From the NCBI GenBank assembly GCA_019614645.1, contig JABWDB010000004.1, positions 15,562,001 to 15,626,000 on the forward strand: 64,000 nt of DNA. The letters run 5' to 3'. The DNA comes from Stratiolaelaps scimitus. Taxonomy: Eukaryota > Arthropoda > Arachnida > Mesostigmata > Laelapidae. Shown here piece after piece: positions 14,001-29,628 of the stretch. Both the position numbers and the translations under genes were made by a program. The notes beneath the pieces are model-generated. The model had not been told where the DNA came from. It saw only the letters and a program-made list of their open reading frames with translations, and searched no databases. The first letter of the stretch is position 1. Every line of letters starts with the position of its first letter.

Positions 14001-15192
14001 ATTTTCCCCAGCACACTTTTTCGACCTGCCTGCCTAGCTTGTCTAATTTGCTTCGTTCAGCAGTTCCGTGAGTCATCGGCTTTAGCGTGCAGCAGCCAAC
14101 AACGCAAAACACTCGACATAGCTCCGTCAGCCGAGATCAGGGCGGCCGAAGCGATATTCCTCGACGACCGCCGTCCCAGCCGAACGGCGGTAAACGGGCA
14201 GAGAACCACAACAAGAAGAAGCCTTTGAAAAGCGGCTGCCGCCACGACTGCAGCCGAGACGGCTGCCGAGCGGTTGCTGGCCGGTCGCCGATCGCGTTAA
14301 TGCTCATGCTTTTTTTTGTGCCCTAGCAGCGATCCAATATCGATACCGTCTGGCTTTGCGCGTTGGTAAGGCAACACCGATCAGGCGGCGGCGGGAAGCG
14401 CAGCAATGCCACAGATAGCTGCTGCTGCTGCTGTTTCGAGCACCTCGCCCGGTCGAGCGGCCGAAGAAATTGTGGGTCAAACGAAGCAACGATGCTATCG
14501 AACTGATACGCTGTGGGGATGTGCCGACCAGATGAGCAGACAACACTCGAAAGGAAGAAGACAAATGAGAAGGGGACACGAAGATAATAGAAGAACGAAA
14601 GGGGTCTGATCGGAGGCGATACACAACGATGCTCAAAACTGGAGAAATATAAAAATCATATTCAGTTAAGGATACTGAAATCAACCTACAGCTAGATCTA
14701 TGGAGAATAGTCGACTCAGCGATACTTCGATAGCAATTGGCTAAATAAGACAGAAAAGTGAAAGAGAGAGAGAGAGAGATATTCATACTTCGTCGCGCCG
14801 CATGTTAATGGGAGAAGATGACAAAATATAAGGCATGGAGAACGAAGGATGGATTTGTTAGCATGGCATGCACATGGAGCTGTTATCCTTTTAAAATATA
14901 CTAATCTCGCATTTGTATAGAACAGTAAATGCGCAATTGCAGTTTACATGAATGGCACATATCAAGTCGAGTTGGATAATAATATGCTGATCTCAGTGAA
15001 TAGATAGCAAAGATGCTCGATTCATTGATTTGCAACCGCTCATTAAAACGAACCTGAGGCAATGACATACGGTGTCATTTCTTGTGCGGTAGCTCTGCGT
15101 ATATTCGTTCACCATTATGCCAAATTAGAGATTCGCTGTTCTATTCTATATAGATATACTTATATAACGAATAAGTTACGAAGTCGAAGAGG
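11041..15192. other. intergenic region upstream of the septin gene
   Basis: No coding exon is recognised. An open minus-strand frame at 11200-11643 is histidine/asparagine-rich over a simple repeat in its middle. The 13.95-14.50 kb part is GC-rich with CTG/CAG runs (for example near 14417-14435), which fits promoter or 5' UTR DNA for the septin gene that begins about 0.8 kb downstream. The septin 5' UTR exon was not located. Confidence 0.5.
13950..14500 (+). promoter_or_regulatory. GC/CTG-rich island, possible septin promoter or 5' UTR
   Basis: Composition changes sharply to GC-rich DNA with CTG/CAG triplets. The same kind of island lies upstream of the CNPPD1, TBC1D5 and LAPTM4-like genes. 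The nearest start codon in a suitable direction is that of the septin gene. No TATA box or initiator could be assigned. Confidence 0.3.
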
Positions 15193-15225
15193 ATGATTTG
15201 TTCTTGTGTTGACAATTACGAACAG

Positions 15226-18200
15226 ATGACGATCCAGCAGGAGATCGGCTTCGCGAAGCACCTGCCCACGCAGCTGCACCGCAAAGCCGCGAAGAAAGGA
15301 TTCGACTTTAACCTGATGGTGGTCGGCGAGTCGGGCCTAGGAAAAAGCACACTCATCAACTCTCTTTTCATGACTGATCTCTACGACGGCAGGTATTGTT
15401 ATTCTGGTTTGGTATTCTGGTTTGTTTGCATTGATATGTTTTATTTCGGTTACCTTCGGCCAAGAAGAAGAACAACAACAACAACTGTTGTGACCTCTAC
15501 CTTAAGTAGGGTGGTCGAAAAACAATCGCTAACGAAGGTCAGCGACTCGCGCCTAGACGGAAACGTGAATGTCCGATCATGGTTTATATCTGCTATAACT
15601 GAATTTTGCATCCAAAACTCGCTACTACAGCGGCTGGTCGCAATCGTGCCCACCTTGAACAAAAACCTTCGTGTTTTGTAGGTAGGCACGTGAGCTCGCC
15701 GTGGCATCATCATGTGTATGGAGCAATTATTAATTTGTATATACTGCTATGATTATGCTATTGAACACTAGGGCATTGTGTCGCCATCAACTTGTACATG
15801 TTTATCCCAACTATACCTAGTTCACCCTATCACGGACGCGCTCCAATATCGCCATCAAACCGCCGATTATATTTGTTTCTCTTCTTCCATAGACGCATCC
15901 CCGATGCTGTCGACATGGGTCACGGCAATACGGTCAAAGTGGAGGCAAATACGGTGGAGATCGACGAGCATGGCGTGAAGGTACGGCTAACCGTCATTGA
16001 CACCCCTGGATTCGGCGACCGCTTAAATAATGACCACTCGTTCGAGCCGATCATGAGATATATCGACGATCAGTACAATGGGTAAGCAGTGCGCAAATGA
16101 AAACAATGTATAAGTGCGTACGATTTCTTCTGCATTCTCACTACGGTTTCTCATTAGCGTCCCAACGATTAGCTGTGAATAGATCTGAGCTCAGATTTCG
16201 TGTGCGTTTATTGACTATGTCACGGATCGATCGTATATTTGAGTGGAGCCGGCTGAGGTGCCGCGCATTGCGGCACCGTCACATAACGTCTGTCACACCG
16301 AGATTGTGGTTCACTACCTCCGCCGTGGGTAGTTATAGATGTTTGTGCTTGTATCCTAGTGTCATGCTGTTGCACATATCGAAGCTCGTTATCACGGACG
16401 GGTGACTGTTTGCTTTATGGCATAAACATTCTGTTTTCGTCAACCAAATGTTTCGTCTCACCGACAAATGTAACGATAACACCTTAGTTAGTTGATTGTT
16501 GTTGTTGTTGTTGTTGTTGACTGTACGCTTTTGTTGTTCTGCCGAATACAAACAACAGCTACCTGTGTAAGGAGAGCGGAATTCACCGAAAAAACATCGT
16601 CGACACCCGAGTGCATTGTGTTCTATACTTTGTTTCATCCCTTGGACGCGGCCTGAAACCCCTCGATATTGAATTCATGAAAGCTCTACAGCGCAAGGTA
16701 CCGTAGTGGAGCGTTTCAATGATCGCACATCTAGTGATCGCTCATAATCGAAGAAAACCAAGCTTTTAAACGTTCTCTTATGCTCAGAGTTGCTGTGCAA
16801 TGTCCGCCACAAACAACTCTAGAAGATGGCTGGTCCCGCATATATATATATATATATATGTATATGTGTTATATTGAATCTGTAATGACAATACCACAAC
16901 TTTGGCTAATATGTACTCATAGTTACATCCTCATTCGTAAGAACTGGGTTAATTAAGAAAAAGCTACCGGATAGATTTTTAGCGTTGGTATGTTCCGTGA
17001 ATTTCGGCGGCCTCATTAATACTTATCACTTACAGCAGCCCACATGGGTCGTCTAGAGGATTAGCCTATAATTCGTCCACAGGATGTGGCAAAATGAATA
17101 CATTTAGTCACATGGAAATGCTAAGGTTCTCCCGGGGAGAGAGGGTCACGTGTGTCAGCTAATGTCAAATAAAACAAATAATAGCACAATAATCATACTA
17201 ATAGCAACAGCTTTAGAGAACATAGTCTAATCTTAGGTCCCAGGAACTCGTGCTTGTCTTGTGTCCATTGAAGATAATAAATATAACCGTATCGACATTA
17301 TCATTATTACGATTTTCATTCTGTAGGTAAACATCATTCCGTTGATCGCCAAAGCAGACTCATTGACTGCGAAGGAATGTGAGGCCTTAAAGGATATCGT
17401 CCGCCAGCAGGTGGTTGATCAAGGCATTCAGTGAGTAGAGTTTCGTGTGATTTTCACCCATAAAATAGTGTATCTATATATATATATATCTTTAAGGTCT
17501 TTAAGAGTGCGTATTGGAGGTAAATCACCCCTCAGAGCCCATTACGAACTCTATGCTTGAATACGATCAATACTTTTATTGTAACGACGCGTCACAAACA
17601 TCCAACGTTGCTGAACTATCCCAGATACTCTCCACCAAAGCTGAAATATCCTGTATTTGCAATCTGCACCTTCCCCCTTGAGCAGCGTATAATATTTGAT
17701 GCGATCCACCATAAAAAAGACTGTGTCCTTCATTGCTTTCGCATATTTAGGATCTATGATCTGATGCCGTTGGATGACGATCCCTCGCTTGACGACCCAG
17801 AATACGTTAACGAGATAAATCAGCTCCGTGAAAGCTTCCCGTTGGCTGTGTGTGCTTCGCTGGATGTCCAGGAGGTAAATGGGAAGAAGGTCCGAGCCCG
17901 AAGGTACGCTTGGGGCTGTGTCGAGATCGACAATGAGGTGCACTGCGACTTCCAGAAACTCAAAACGATTATCATTAATCATATCGAGGACATGATCGAA
18001 CGCACAGAAACGGTAAGTGTCTTTTAGCAATGCTAATATACAGAAAGGCCTGACACCCTACCCCCAGCTACTTCTCTAATTATTCTAGATTTAATAATAC
18101 TAGTAACTTTCAGCAGAGCTAAATGTAATCCCTCGACAGAAGTATCCTGTATCATATGCGTGTGTCTGTATACGATATGCATACAACACTTTAACTAACC

Positions 18201-18492
18201 ACTCTCTCGTTCTCTCCCTTTCTCTGTTGTGTCATGGTAGGTACATTACGAAAACTACCGCGTTCAATGCCTGATGAGCAAGGGCCTGAAGCAGCCTGAC
18301 AAGGAAATTCTCGTCCTGCCATCCGATGACGCCCTGCAGAAAGAGAAGGAACTGCAGGACAAGGACCGGCAACTGCGCGAGATGGAGCGCCAGATTGAGG
18401 CGATGCGTTTCGAAATAGCGAAACAAGCTTCGCGAAGTAACCTCGATTCATCGTCGAACGTTACTGCGTCGAGTGGCGAGGAGAAAGACTAG
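15226..18492 (+). CDS. septin GTPase, SEPT2-like group
   Basis: Septins are GTP-binding proteins that polymerise into filaments at the cell cortex and cleavage furrow. Six coding exons join in frame: 15226-15392, 15893-16081, 16559-16697, 17327-17430, 17751-18012 and 18241-18492, giving about 370 residues, usual for the family. Visible motifs are the polybasic HRKAAKKGF before the G domain, P-loop GESGLGKS (residues 34-41), G3 DTPG (92-95), G4 AKAD (173-176), the septin-unique element around [15 protein letters not shown], and a C-terminal coiled coil (about 317-350). HYENYR at the start of the last exon recalls the SEPT4/SEPT5 branch. The start is uncertain: ATG 15226 follows an acceptor-like AACAG, so an upstream exon may exist, while ATG 15193 is in frame with it. 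A possible AATAAA lies at 19532-19537, far downstream. Confidence 0.93.
16840..16859. repeat. short (TA)n tract in septin intron 3
   Basis: Twenty bases of TA dinucleotide lie inside the intron between the third and fourth septin exons. It does not disturb splice sites. Confidence 0.8.
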
Positions 18493-20522
18493 AAAATAGA
18501 AATATCCCATCATCGATTTCGCTAACTCGGAAGGACTTCTATTTTTATGGACTATATATATATGGATATATATATATATAATTGCACTTGGTCACTTCGG
18601 TCAGCCTCCTCCGCTCTAAGCCGGGATCAATGTAGGTTGTTGAGTGACTTTTTCTACGGAAAGGATCGGACACTATAGGCTGCGCTCACTCGCACAATGA
18701 GAGAGAGAGATAGTCTGATAAGAAAAAGCGACCACAAATACAACAAATAAGCAGGGCCGCGATTGTTACAATGATACACTGCTCAGTGCTTTTGAATGTT
18801 TCGATGTGCGCGTGCCCTGCGTTCACAGTGACTGTCATCATGTCCCAACACAATCTCTTGTGCTACGATTCAACGAGCGATTGCTCTCACGTTCCGTTGC
18901 GGACTCGGCCGAACGTTCATCTTTAGAAAACGTTGACGTTCTTTAATAATTATAGTAATTATTATTCATTACCATGCCGCAACATGGTACATAGCAGTAA
19001 CGTTTTTAGAGATGATAAACATGTTGCATAGGACGCCATATTGACAAAAGTAAAATCGTTTACGAAATAATTACACCTGTTAGCGGAATGACGCTAATGT
19101 TGTGCAGAGTATATTAACGATTGAGCGGATTGCTGATACTTACAAACGAGGGGATGTCGCGAGATTCTCACTTCGCCCATGAATTATTTACGCCCAGTTT
19201 CGAATTTGGGGCGTCGTTTGGCTCAAGCCGATATTGGCTGAGCCTTACTGTTCATTTCCTAAGCGACAGACATGTTAAAACAGCGAAGACCGGGAATCGA
19301 TGCGGCTACCCTTTAACCTGCTCACTTATATGTATACCTTTATGCATTCAACTATCTTCCAACACAATTTTATTGTACCACACCGTGCCATTGAATAGTC
19401 AGGCCATTGACATAGACAGATCGAGAGAAAAGGAGAGAGAGAGGGGGGGGCAGGATCTAGCCTTGATAAAAATGGTCAACAAAAAGTATTTCTGCCTATA
19501 TGTATGAGTGCTGTAATTGTCTACAATTAATAATAAAGAAAAATATAGTTAAGCATATTCTAGAAACGGGCTATTTAATCGTATTCGCGCGAAGAACAGT
19601 GACATGATACTGCCGAAGCAGTGCTTATGTCTGTGCCGAGTTCAATCACTGTATATTCTGGAATGGGGCACTCCTTCCAATTTACCGAAGGTTGAAAATA
19701 TGCTATTTTCCGCCAGAGATGTGGTTTTTGCTAATTAATGCGCCCGTAGAGGGCACACTCGGCTGAATAGTCATTTCTTGTTCACTGTTTTCTTTTCTAC
19801 GGCATTTTCGCTATTCTCCGCTCCCACCTCTCTCTCTCTCTCTGTCTCCCTCCCTCCCTCAATCCACCAAGGGTCAACCTAAAGTCGGGACGGACTGAAA
19901 TTTGGCACCTTTGACGGACGCTTAGCTCAGAGATTGACTATGCGAGAGAGACATGTGGGTATGTATCTAACTAAATCAATTTCTTTCCACTCCATATCTG
20001 AACGGAAGGTCAGTCAAAGTTCTTGCCCACCGAACTTCCTGTGAACACAAATGGTACACCCAATATAAGAAATCACCTCTGAACGTCACCATCTCTGAAT
20101 CCCAGGGACCCCAGCACTGCTCCTAATCATCATAGTCACATAGGCCCGTGATGTTGCATCAGATCCGTTCGTCAAGCTGCCCTTACGTCCTGGCTCAGGA
20201 CACGCGGCTCAGCTCGACTGTGACTTAGACACATGAGTGTAACGTCGCCATTGTGCAAATTACTGTGAGCTCCGCCTGCAGGTATATCTGTCTTGCCCCA
20301 AATTACCCAGAACAATTGTACAGTATGTCCATTGAGAGATAAAATTTCATCACCTCCTTCATTTGTGTGCTATAATCGAAGCAGGTCGATTGATGTAGAC
20401 ACTGTCTGAGAATAAGCAATAAAGTAGACGCGTATTTTAATTGTACAAGTTGCTTATTTATTCACAGCTAAAATAACCAATATCTTTGCTCGGGAGTTGT
20501 ACGCATAGCACTAACGAGAACA
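18493..20522. other. septin 3' region and convergent intergenic DNA
   Basis: This stretch separates two convergent genes. It contains TA tracts just after the septin stop (about 18552-18583), CT-rich runs near 19828-19860, and a candidate septin polyadenylation signal at 19532-19537. No further gene was seen. Confidence 0.5.
20457..20462 (-). promoter_or_regulatory. polyadenylation signal of TFB1M
   Basis: TTTATT on the plus strand reads AATAAA on the minus strand, about 60 bases past the TFB1M stop codon. That distance is typical for a short 3' UTR. Confidence 0.6.
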
Positions 20523-23472
<2,950 letters not shown>

Positions 23473-23686
23473 TCATCATTAGCTCTATCCGCGGATAATA
23501 TTTCAGAAAATATATCGGAAATATATATATATATATATAGATTCCAATCGGCTGATATATATATATATATGCCAAAGGCGCGGCTAGTTATCGTGATATC
23601 GATTTGCCTCATGCTGTAATCGTCGTCACGAGCATCGCAGTCGGATGAAAAATCATTATCTACTTCATAATATATTTTAGTATACT

Positions 23687-23716
23687 AGTACTACTCTAGC
23701 GTTTAGTAGTACTAAA
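23687..23716. repeat. short inverted repeat TAGTACTAC/GTAGTACTA
   Basis: A 9-bp perfect inverted repeat with a short spacer lies about 300 bases upstream of the TFB1M start. It is probably incidental simple sequence, since further ACTACTAC copies follow. Confidence 0.4.
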
Positions 23717-23947
23717 GCGAGCACTACTACTAAGACCAGCGATAATGACCTGTCTACAATTAGGAATAGCACTCGGCAAGTTATGTGTGATAATTATCCC
23801 AAATGCTTGTGAAGAAAATAACACAAATCCTCTAATATCTACGTCACAACGCCGTGTTGATATAGGAATCGGTAACTAATAACATAGAACACATGTTGGG
23901 CAATTGCAGTGTGGATATTTCTTCATAGAGGAAGTTAAGTTGTAAAT

Positions 23948-24095
23948 AATGTTTTCGGGCTGACTCTCAGCCAACATTTAACTCTGTTCACGGAATTGCT
24001 TTTGGCATTGTTTCGTCGGACGGATCCCTTTAAGTGAAAATGTGCAACGGTGAGGAACCCTATGTGTCTCCGCTGAATGCAAGGTCTACCATGAA
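23948..24095 (-). mobile_element. tRNA-derived SINE, family 1 (partial copy)
   Basis: On the minus strand the sequence carries GTTGCACATTTTCACTTAAAGGGATCC, then a variable middle, and ends with TGGCTGAGAGTCAGCCCGAAAAC. These blocks correspond in order to the element at 35805-35992 and to the copy at 28487-28575. The tRNA-like head is damaged: box B has lost several bases. It lies between TFB1M and RPP30. Confidence 0.65.
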
Positions 24096-25103
24096 TAGAA
24101 AACTCCATCGCTCCGCCAATGATGTCCCATTTTTGGCAAAAATCATTGGCGCAGCTAAAATTGTTCAATGACAGGATGAAAAACGCACCTCCTTGACTTC
24201 AGCGTCAACGCGTTCTAATCAAGAACCAGCGTTGGCTTCGTTTTAAGACAATGCTAATTCCATAGCTATGCGTTGCTCCGGCGAAGTTTATTTATCATTA
24301 CACTGTAGACAATACAATTGGTCCGCTTGAAGGTTGAAGATGTCCGGCAGGGCCACCCATTCACTTTGCCTTCAAGATGAGTTACGGTAGCTCAAATAAT
24401 TCCGCGTGAATGTTTGCAGTTGCCGGCCGAAAAAGCCGTTAGACTTGAAGAATGCATATATAACAAAGCTTCGCAATTAAATAATTGTTTACTTACCACA
24501 CGGACAGGTACTGTTAGTGTCCTTTCATCATCATACGATGATCAGCCGGGTGTTTGTTTAGAGTACTTTATAAATATCCGCTGGCAGGATCTCGTTTAGT
24601 CGCCGTCCTTAACTCCACTCTATGAGAAGCACCAAATAGACAAATACCAGCAAATGTTGTTTCCCATGCACAAGTTCAATTGGTTTCGCGCACCGGTTCG
24701 CCACCGCATGGACGGACCGCACTCTCGTCCAATGCTGCTCGATCGTTGTTTGTTGACAACGCCGCTGGGCTCCGACATCGTCTGCCCCAGATTATTTCGA
24801 ACACCGCGGCATGGTGTGTACATTCGCCAGATTTTCAACCCCATCGCTTCTCAACGTGTTACTGGCTAGTTGTGAGAGTCAGACGGCTAAAGACCTAGGG
24901 CTGAATGCATTGGTGTAGGCATTAAGAAGGGCATTCATGAACCAGCAACGATCTGTTATTGGCCGGTCGCCCTAGACAAAAAGCAAAAATACTAATCGAA
25001 CTCATATTCGAAGTTCGAGGAGTTCGAATCAGTACATGCAGGGACTCGTATTTCTCTCGTTCGAACTGTGTGTGGTACATGTCTACGGGTGCTGTTCCTC
25101 ATC

Positions 25104-27255
25104 ATGAGTGATCTAAATATAATTGTGTACGAAAATGGCTGCAAGACGCCGGACCATGAGGTGTTGGCGTGCGTAAGAAAAGCGTTTAAACTTGGCTTCA
25201 ATACATTGGCACTTAACGTAATCATCGGCGAGAGTGAATTGTCAACAAAGCAACCCCTGCCAAAACCAGTTAAATTTGACATACCCGAATTCTGCTTGAA
25301 GGAGGCTCGTTCGCAGAGAAGACAACTGAAGGTGTGTACAATAGAGTCTGCCTTTTGGTCATGCTAAGGCACGTCTCTTATATAGAAGTAATTATAAAGC
25401 AAGGCTAATATGCTAATTAAGGGTTGATATATGCATCCGTGTGTTTATATATATATATATATTTATATATATATAGAGGGAAGGAGAGAGAAAACGCGCT
25501 GCTGCTACAACTACGAAGTTATACGCAAATTTACGGGTAGATTAATGTAATAATGATTAAAGCTATAACAATACTTGGGTACCATTGTCAGTTGGACAAA
25601 TGGACTAGTTTTGATTGCCGAATTTCAACCATAAAAGTGCCATATTTTCAAGCTTTTTTCAACCATAGAAGTACCATATTTTTCAGCTTACTTTCTTCAT
25701 TGAACAGAAGCTAAGAGCTATTCTTTGAAGAAAAGTACTTTACCTAATCGACAGTTACGCTCATACATTACTTTTGGTATTTTCGTTTAGCTGTTAACCC
25801 GACTTTCAGGCAAGGTGTCCGACAACCAGCAAGCGCACAAACTTCAGCACAGCCCAATCTCCCGTGAATACGACCTGCTTGCAGCATACCCAACAACCCA
25901 TGGACTACTTAATGCAATTATCGATCAGGTAGATTTGATTTTGGAATTGCGTTCGTACCACTCCAAATCATATATGTCTCCTGCGGGATTCGAACCGGAT
26001 ACCGTAGGATTCCAAGTCATCGGCGCTATCCCCACGCCATCCCGGATGGCATTAGTGAAAACCCTGCAGGGGTAAAAACAATTAAAAAAAGTAGATTTAA
26101 TTTCCCTTTTTTGTTCTTGTTGTTCTCCCGTTTCGCATGCATACAAATCGAATCAGTGCAACTCTACCAAGTAGAGTTATTTGCTCCGAATAGCAGATGT
26201 GTGCTTACTTTTTATAATAACGAAAGGTTCATAGTTAAATCGAAAGAATGACTATTTCTCTGTCTGCAAAAACTCGACGACTATTTGCTAAACGCGTAAT
26301 ATTTTGTTTTGAAATGAATCCTGACTCCGTAGACTGCTCGTTGTGGATGAACGATACTGTGCAGTAATAATAACAGCTAATAAATGCCTCCAACTAACAC
26401 ACGCATTTCTCCATTGGCATTTAAGGGTGGCGTGGATATACTGTTTTATCCTCTGACGGAAACGTGCGTCTTCCCTAAAAACAGCTGCATAGCGTACGCC
26501 ATACAGAAGGGAATCGCTTACGAACTGGCTTACACAACGCTTCTGGGACCCAAGCGAGCAGTAGCCCTCAGAGGCATGCGGCGATTAATGCACCATGAAC
26601 GGTCCGGTTTTATGTTCTCTTCGGGAACTTCGAGTCCGGAGTTCATCAGAGGTAGGGCTGACATTTGTCATCAACTCTTCTACAACAGCGTGCGTTTGGC
26701 ATCGTGTTTGTGTTCTTATATCATTCACAAAGTATCAGAATAAATATTCGCAGAGACGTCCGCACGAGTCTAATGTCGACTACCACTGAACGTATCCGCT
26801 ATATAAACACACGGTTACACAGCGTTGCGTCTTATGCCGGCGTATGAACGCCTATATCTAGGACGACTTTCACAACTACAGGGCGAGCTCGTTGATGAAG
26901 AAAACATTTTAACAGACAATTTGTTCCTCTGTACCCTGAAACAGGTCCACTGGACGTGAGCTTCTTGGGTCACCTGCTCGATCTAGACGCGGAATATGCC
27001 CGTCGTTTGGTCTGGGATGCACCGGCTAGCGTGCTTGTTCACGCGGAAACGCGACGAAGGAAAGATCGGGGCGCAGTTATGGCCCAGCTGCTTGATAAAG
27101 TGCCGGCTGGAGAGCGGTGGTTGATCGAAGCCTGCCAGGTCAAACCCAAGAAGGAACAGGAATCAGAAACAGATACTGAAGAAGACTATGACGAGGACGT
27201 CAGTGACGAACACTCGACAGAAACAACAGCGTGCAAACGGCAAAGAACAGAATGA
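25104..27255 (+). CDS. RPP30: ribonuclease P/MRP protein subunit p30
   Basis: RPP30 is a TIM-barrel-like protein subunit shared by nuclear RNase P (tRNA 5' end maturation) and RNase MRP (rRNA processing). Four exons join in frame: 25104-25331, 25815-25928, 26426-26651 and 26945-27255, giving 292 residues (human 268). Family blocks seen in order are FNTLALN, VSDNQQAHKL, EYDLLAAYPTTHGL, GVDILFYPLTE, AIQKGIAYELAY, EFIRGPLDVSFLG and ASVLVHAETRRRKDRG. The tail is acidic (a run rich in E, D, T) and ends in CKRQRTE, a likely nuclear signal comparable to the lysine-rich end of the human protein. A short stretch between RRQLK and VSD looks missing against the human protein, so a tiny exon could be hidden in intron 1. 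AATAAA follows at 27576-27581. Confidence 0.92.
25626..25690. repeat. 34-bp imperfect tandem repeat in RPP30 intron 1
   Basis: Two adjacent units begin CAACCATAAAAGTGCCATAT and CAACCATAGAAGTACCATAT and end in T-rich AGCTT. The unit length is about 34 bases. Confidence 0.65.
25960..26072 (-). mobile_element. tRNA-like SINE fragment in RPP30 intron 2
   Basis: The minus strand has a box A-like GATGGCGTGGGGATAG (about 26042-26027) and a perfect-looking box B GGTTCGAATCC (25996-25986) at tRNA-like spacing. A mature tRNA cloverleaf could not be folded by eye, so this is read as a pol III-derived repeat and not a functional tRNA gene. Confidence 0.45.
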
Positions 27256-27575
27256 GCTATATATATACACACACACACATATATATATATTAGGGAACTT
27301 AAAACATAACACCTAATACACGCATCAATTAGTTTAAGTGCCCCATAACTTCGTAGCTAACTGTAACTAATGGATATGTATTTGTACACAAATATACATA
27401 AAGTACCTAGCCCGCGTATATAAGTCGAGTTCTCGTAAAAGCCAAACTCTTGCTTTTTGAGTAGTGGATTGTCTCCTTAATTTTCGAACCAACGGATACT
27501 GTGTTGTATGAGTGGTCATGGAGAGCTTATTAGCAATTAGAGATATATTGTTCTATGCTGTTCCCATATATAGAC

Positions 27576-27581
27576 AATAAA
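27576..27581 (+). promoter_or_regulatory. candidate polyadenylation signal of RPP30
   Basis: AATAAA occurs about 320 bases after the RPP30 stop. It is the first canonical hexamer in that direction that I noticed. Confidence 0.45.
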
Positions 27582-28486
27582 CGAGTTTGTGTGCAATTTT
27601 CAATAAGCTCTTATTCATTTAGTGGTACGCTTCGTAGATCGTGTGTCTCAGAATATGTGGAAGCAATTATACATAGATAGTATGCCTGATTTATTTTAAA
27701 TAGGCTTATAATTATACTGATTTTTCAACGAATATCTCAGATCTCTTCTTCTTTGTGTGCTGGCCAAAAATTGTCCATTTCTTGTGACAGCCGATTCGAT
27801 GTTCGCGCTAATAAGCTAGCTAATGCAGTGTAAGAACATAGTCTACAGTCGAACTAGAGAATATTTAATAATATTCCATAGTCATTTATTTCCAATACTG
27901 ACTAATTTCTGCATTAGCTGCTATCACCGCCGTAGATCAATGGGTCTCCTCGATGTTGGCTTACCTACACAGCTTTACTCAGGCGAACTTTGCGCACGAT
28001 TCTTGGCGTAACGAAGCATCATTGCAATGAAACATGCCCTCTGTAAAAAGCAGCGTCACGCGGTTGAACGTACATACTTCTGACACAACTGCCAATGCTC
28101 AAACTAAAAATGTGGCCAAGAACACTTAAATTAAAATTCAATATTCTCCCGTTTACATTAATTCAGTTTCGAATCAATTTTAGAACAAGAATTAGACCCG
28201 GCGAAGATCACCATCCGAGCTTCACAACCCGAACAGAGAGAGAGAGAGAGAACATAACCACACGGCTTTTATAGGTTTTTTTTTATTTCTGTTAGGTCGC
28301 CTAATAAGTTACCACCATTGTTTGAAATTAGACGAGGAAATTTTCTCTCCAAAAAAATTGTTGTGAAGCAGCCCTCTTAAGTGCACTTCGTCGGTATGGA
28401 ACCTCCGTATTTATAGGATCATTATGAAATAACGAAATATATTGAAAATTCTCCCCGACGGATTTCGTAAATTTAGGAGAACTGTC

Positions 28487-28575
28487 GGGGAGACATTTCG
28501 GGGTCCTTCTCACGAAGCAATGCTAAAAGCAGTACGGTAGACGTTAAATGTTGGCTGAGAGTCAGCCCGAAAACC
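28487..28575 (+). mobile_element. 5'-truncated SINE (family 1) with 13-bp target duplication
   Basis: The element ends in TGGCTGAGAGTCAGCCCGAAAAC and carries CGAAGCAATGCTAAAAGCA upstream, matching the minus strand of the copy at 23948-24095. It is bounded by identical TAGGAGAACTGTC at 28474-28486 and 28576-28588. Direct repeats exactly at both ends and loss of the 5' part are the marks of target-primed reverse transcription using a LINE enzyme. Confidence 0.7.
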
Positions 28576-29612
28576 TAGGAGAACTGTCATAGCACTTCGA
28601 CCAGTTTCAAAGCCAAGACAGAAACAATCAGGTAGATGAGCCCTTCAGGGCTGTCATCAGATGTTTTAATCCTTTCAAAGAAAAAACACGCCCAAAATTA
28701 TTTGGAAAATGCTCCTGCAGACCAAACTCTACGAGCCATGATACTGCGGTACTCTCCCCTTATGCAATCGTTGAGCTACCCACTGAACTCAAGCCCCACA
28801 TACGCTTCAGACTTTACCGGCTCGGATCTTCATTAAGCTGTACTACTAGCGGCAGGCTTCCATCGGATCAATGGGGCGGAGTCACCCGGTCAGCTCAAAG
28901 GAAAACAGGAGAAAAAGTGTAATCGAGCCCTGGCAGGATTAGTGGATTGCCGCGTAATCCTGCCTCACTGATCATTTCCAGTCATACCCCTCTAGCATTC
29001 GCGAAAACCCTTCAGACATCTGCACCCCCTGCGATCAGCATAGAGAATGATGCATCGTCCATCACTCCTGGTGTGCTCCCGTCTGGAAGAAGTAAGACTG
29101 CAATGCCAGGACACACTATTCCTCTCAGAATTTAGCGTCAGTTAGAATACTATATATTATGAGCCCAATGAATAAAAGGCGGAATAGAGCACCTCGAAAT
29201 GCAACAACCGACGTTTGCATTTCGTAGATGCATAATTGAAAATTTCCATCCAAGAATTTCAAGTTTTCCCTTAGGTATTGGATATATTCACACTTCATAT
29301 TGAAGGATACTTCGCGATCTTTCCGAGGGTGATTTGGTGATATTTCTACTTGTTGGTAATTGGCTGAAAACGACAACGATTAATTGACCTAGATAGCGAT
29401 GCACAGCTACTATTCGAGAATATCGATTTTTTATTCCCGGTTAGGCTTATTTAATATACATTAACATTATAGTATTCATTCACTTGTCGGAACAACGCGC
29501 ATTGTTCCTATTCACTTGCATATCATTTAGTGTGTTATCACACCAATCAGCTATCGGCGAAGAAGGAGCACATCAGTTCCGCTATTGGTTACAATGAATT
29601 GTTCGTAATGTG

Positions 29613-29628
29613 TTTATTTTTGTTTATT
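29613..29628 (-). promoter_or_regulatory. paired polyadenylation signals of eIF3L
   Basis: Two TTTATT hexamers (29613-29618 and 29623-29628) read AATAAA on the minus strand, 34-49 bases beyond the eIF3L stop. The 3' UTR is therefore probably very short. Confidence 0.6.

Noticed and set aside
14304..14786. 160-codon minus-strand frame
   Set aside because: It covers the CTG-rich island upstream of the septin gene; it is serine- and arginine-rich with no domain and has no splice context.
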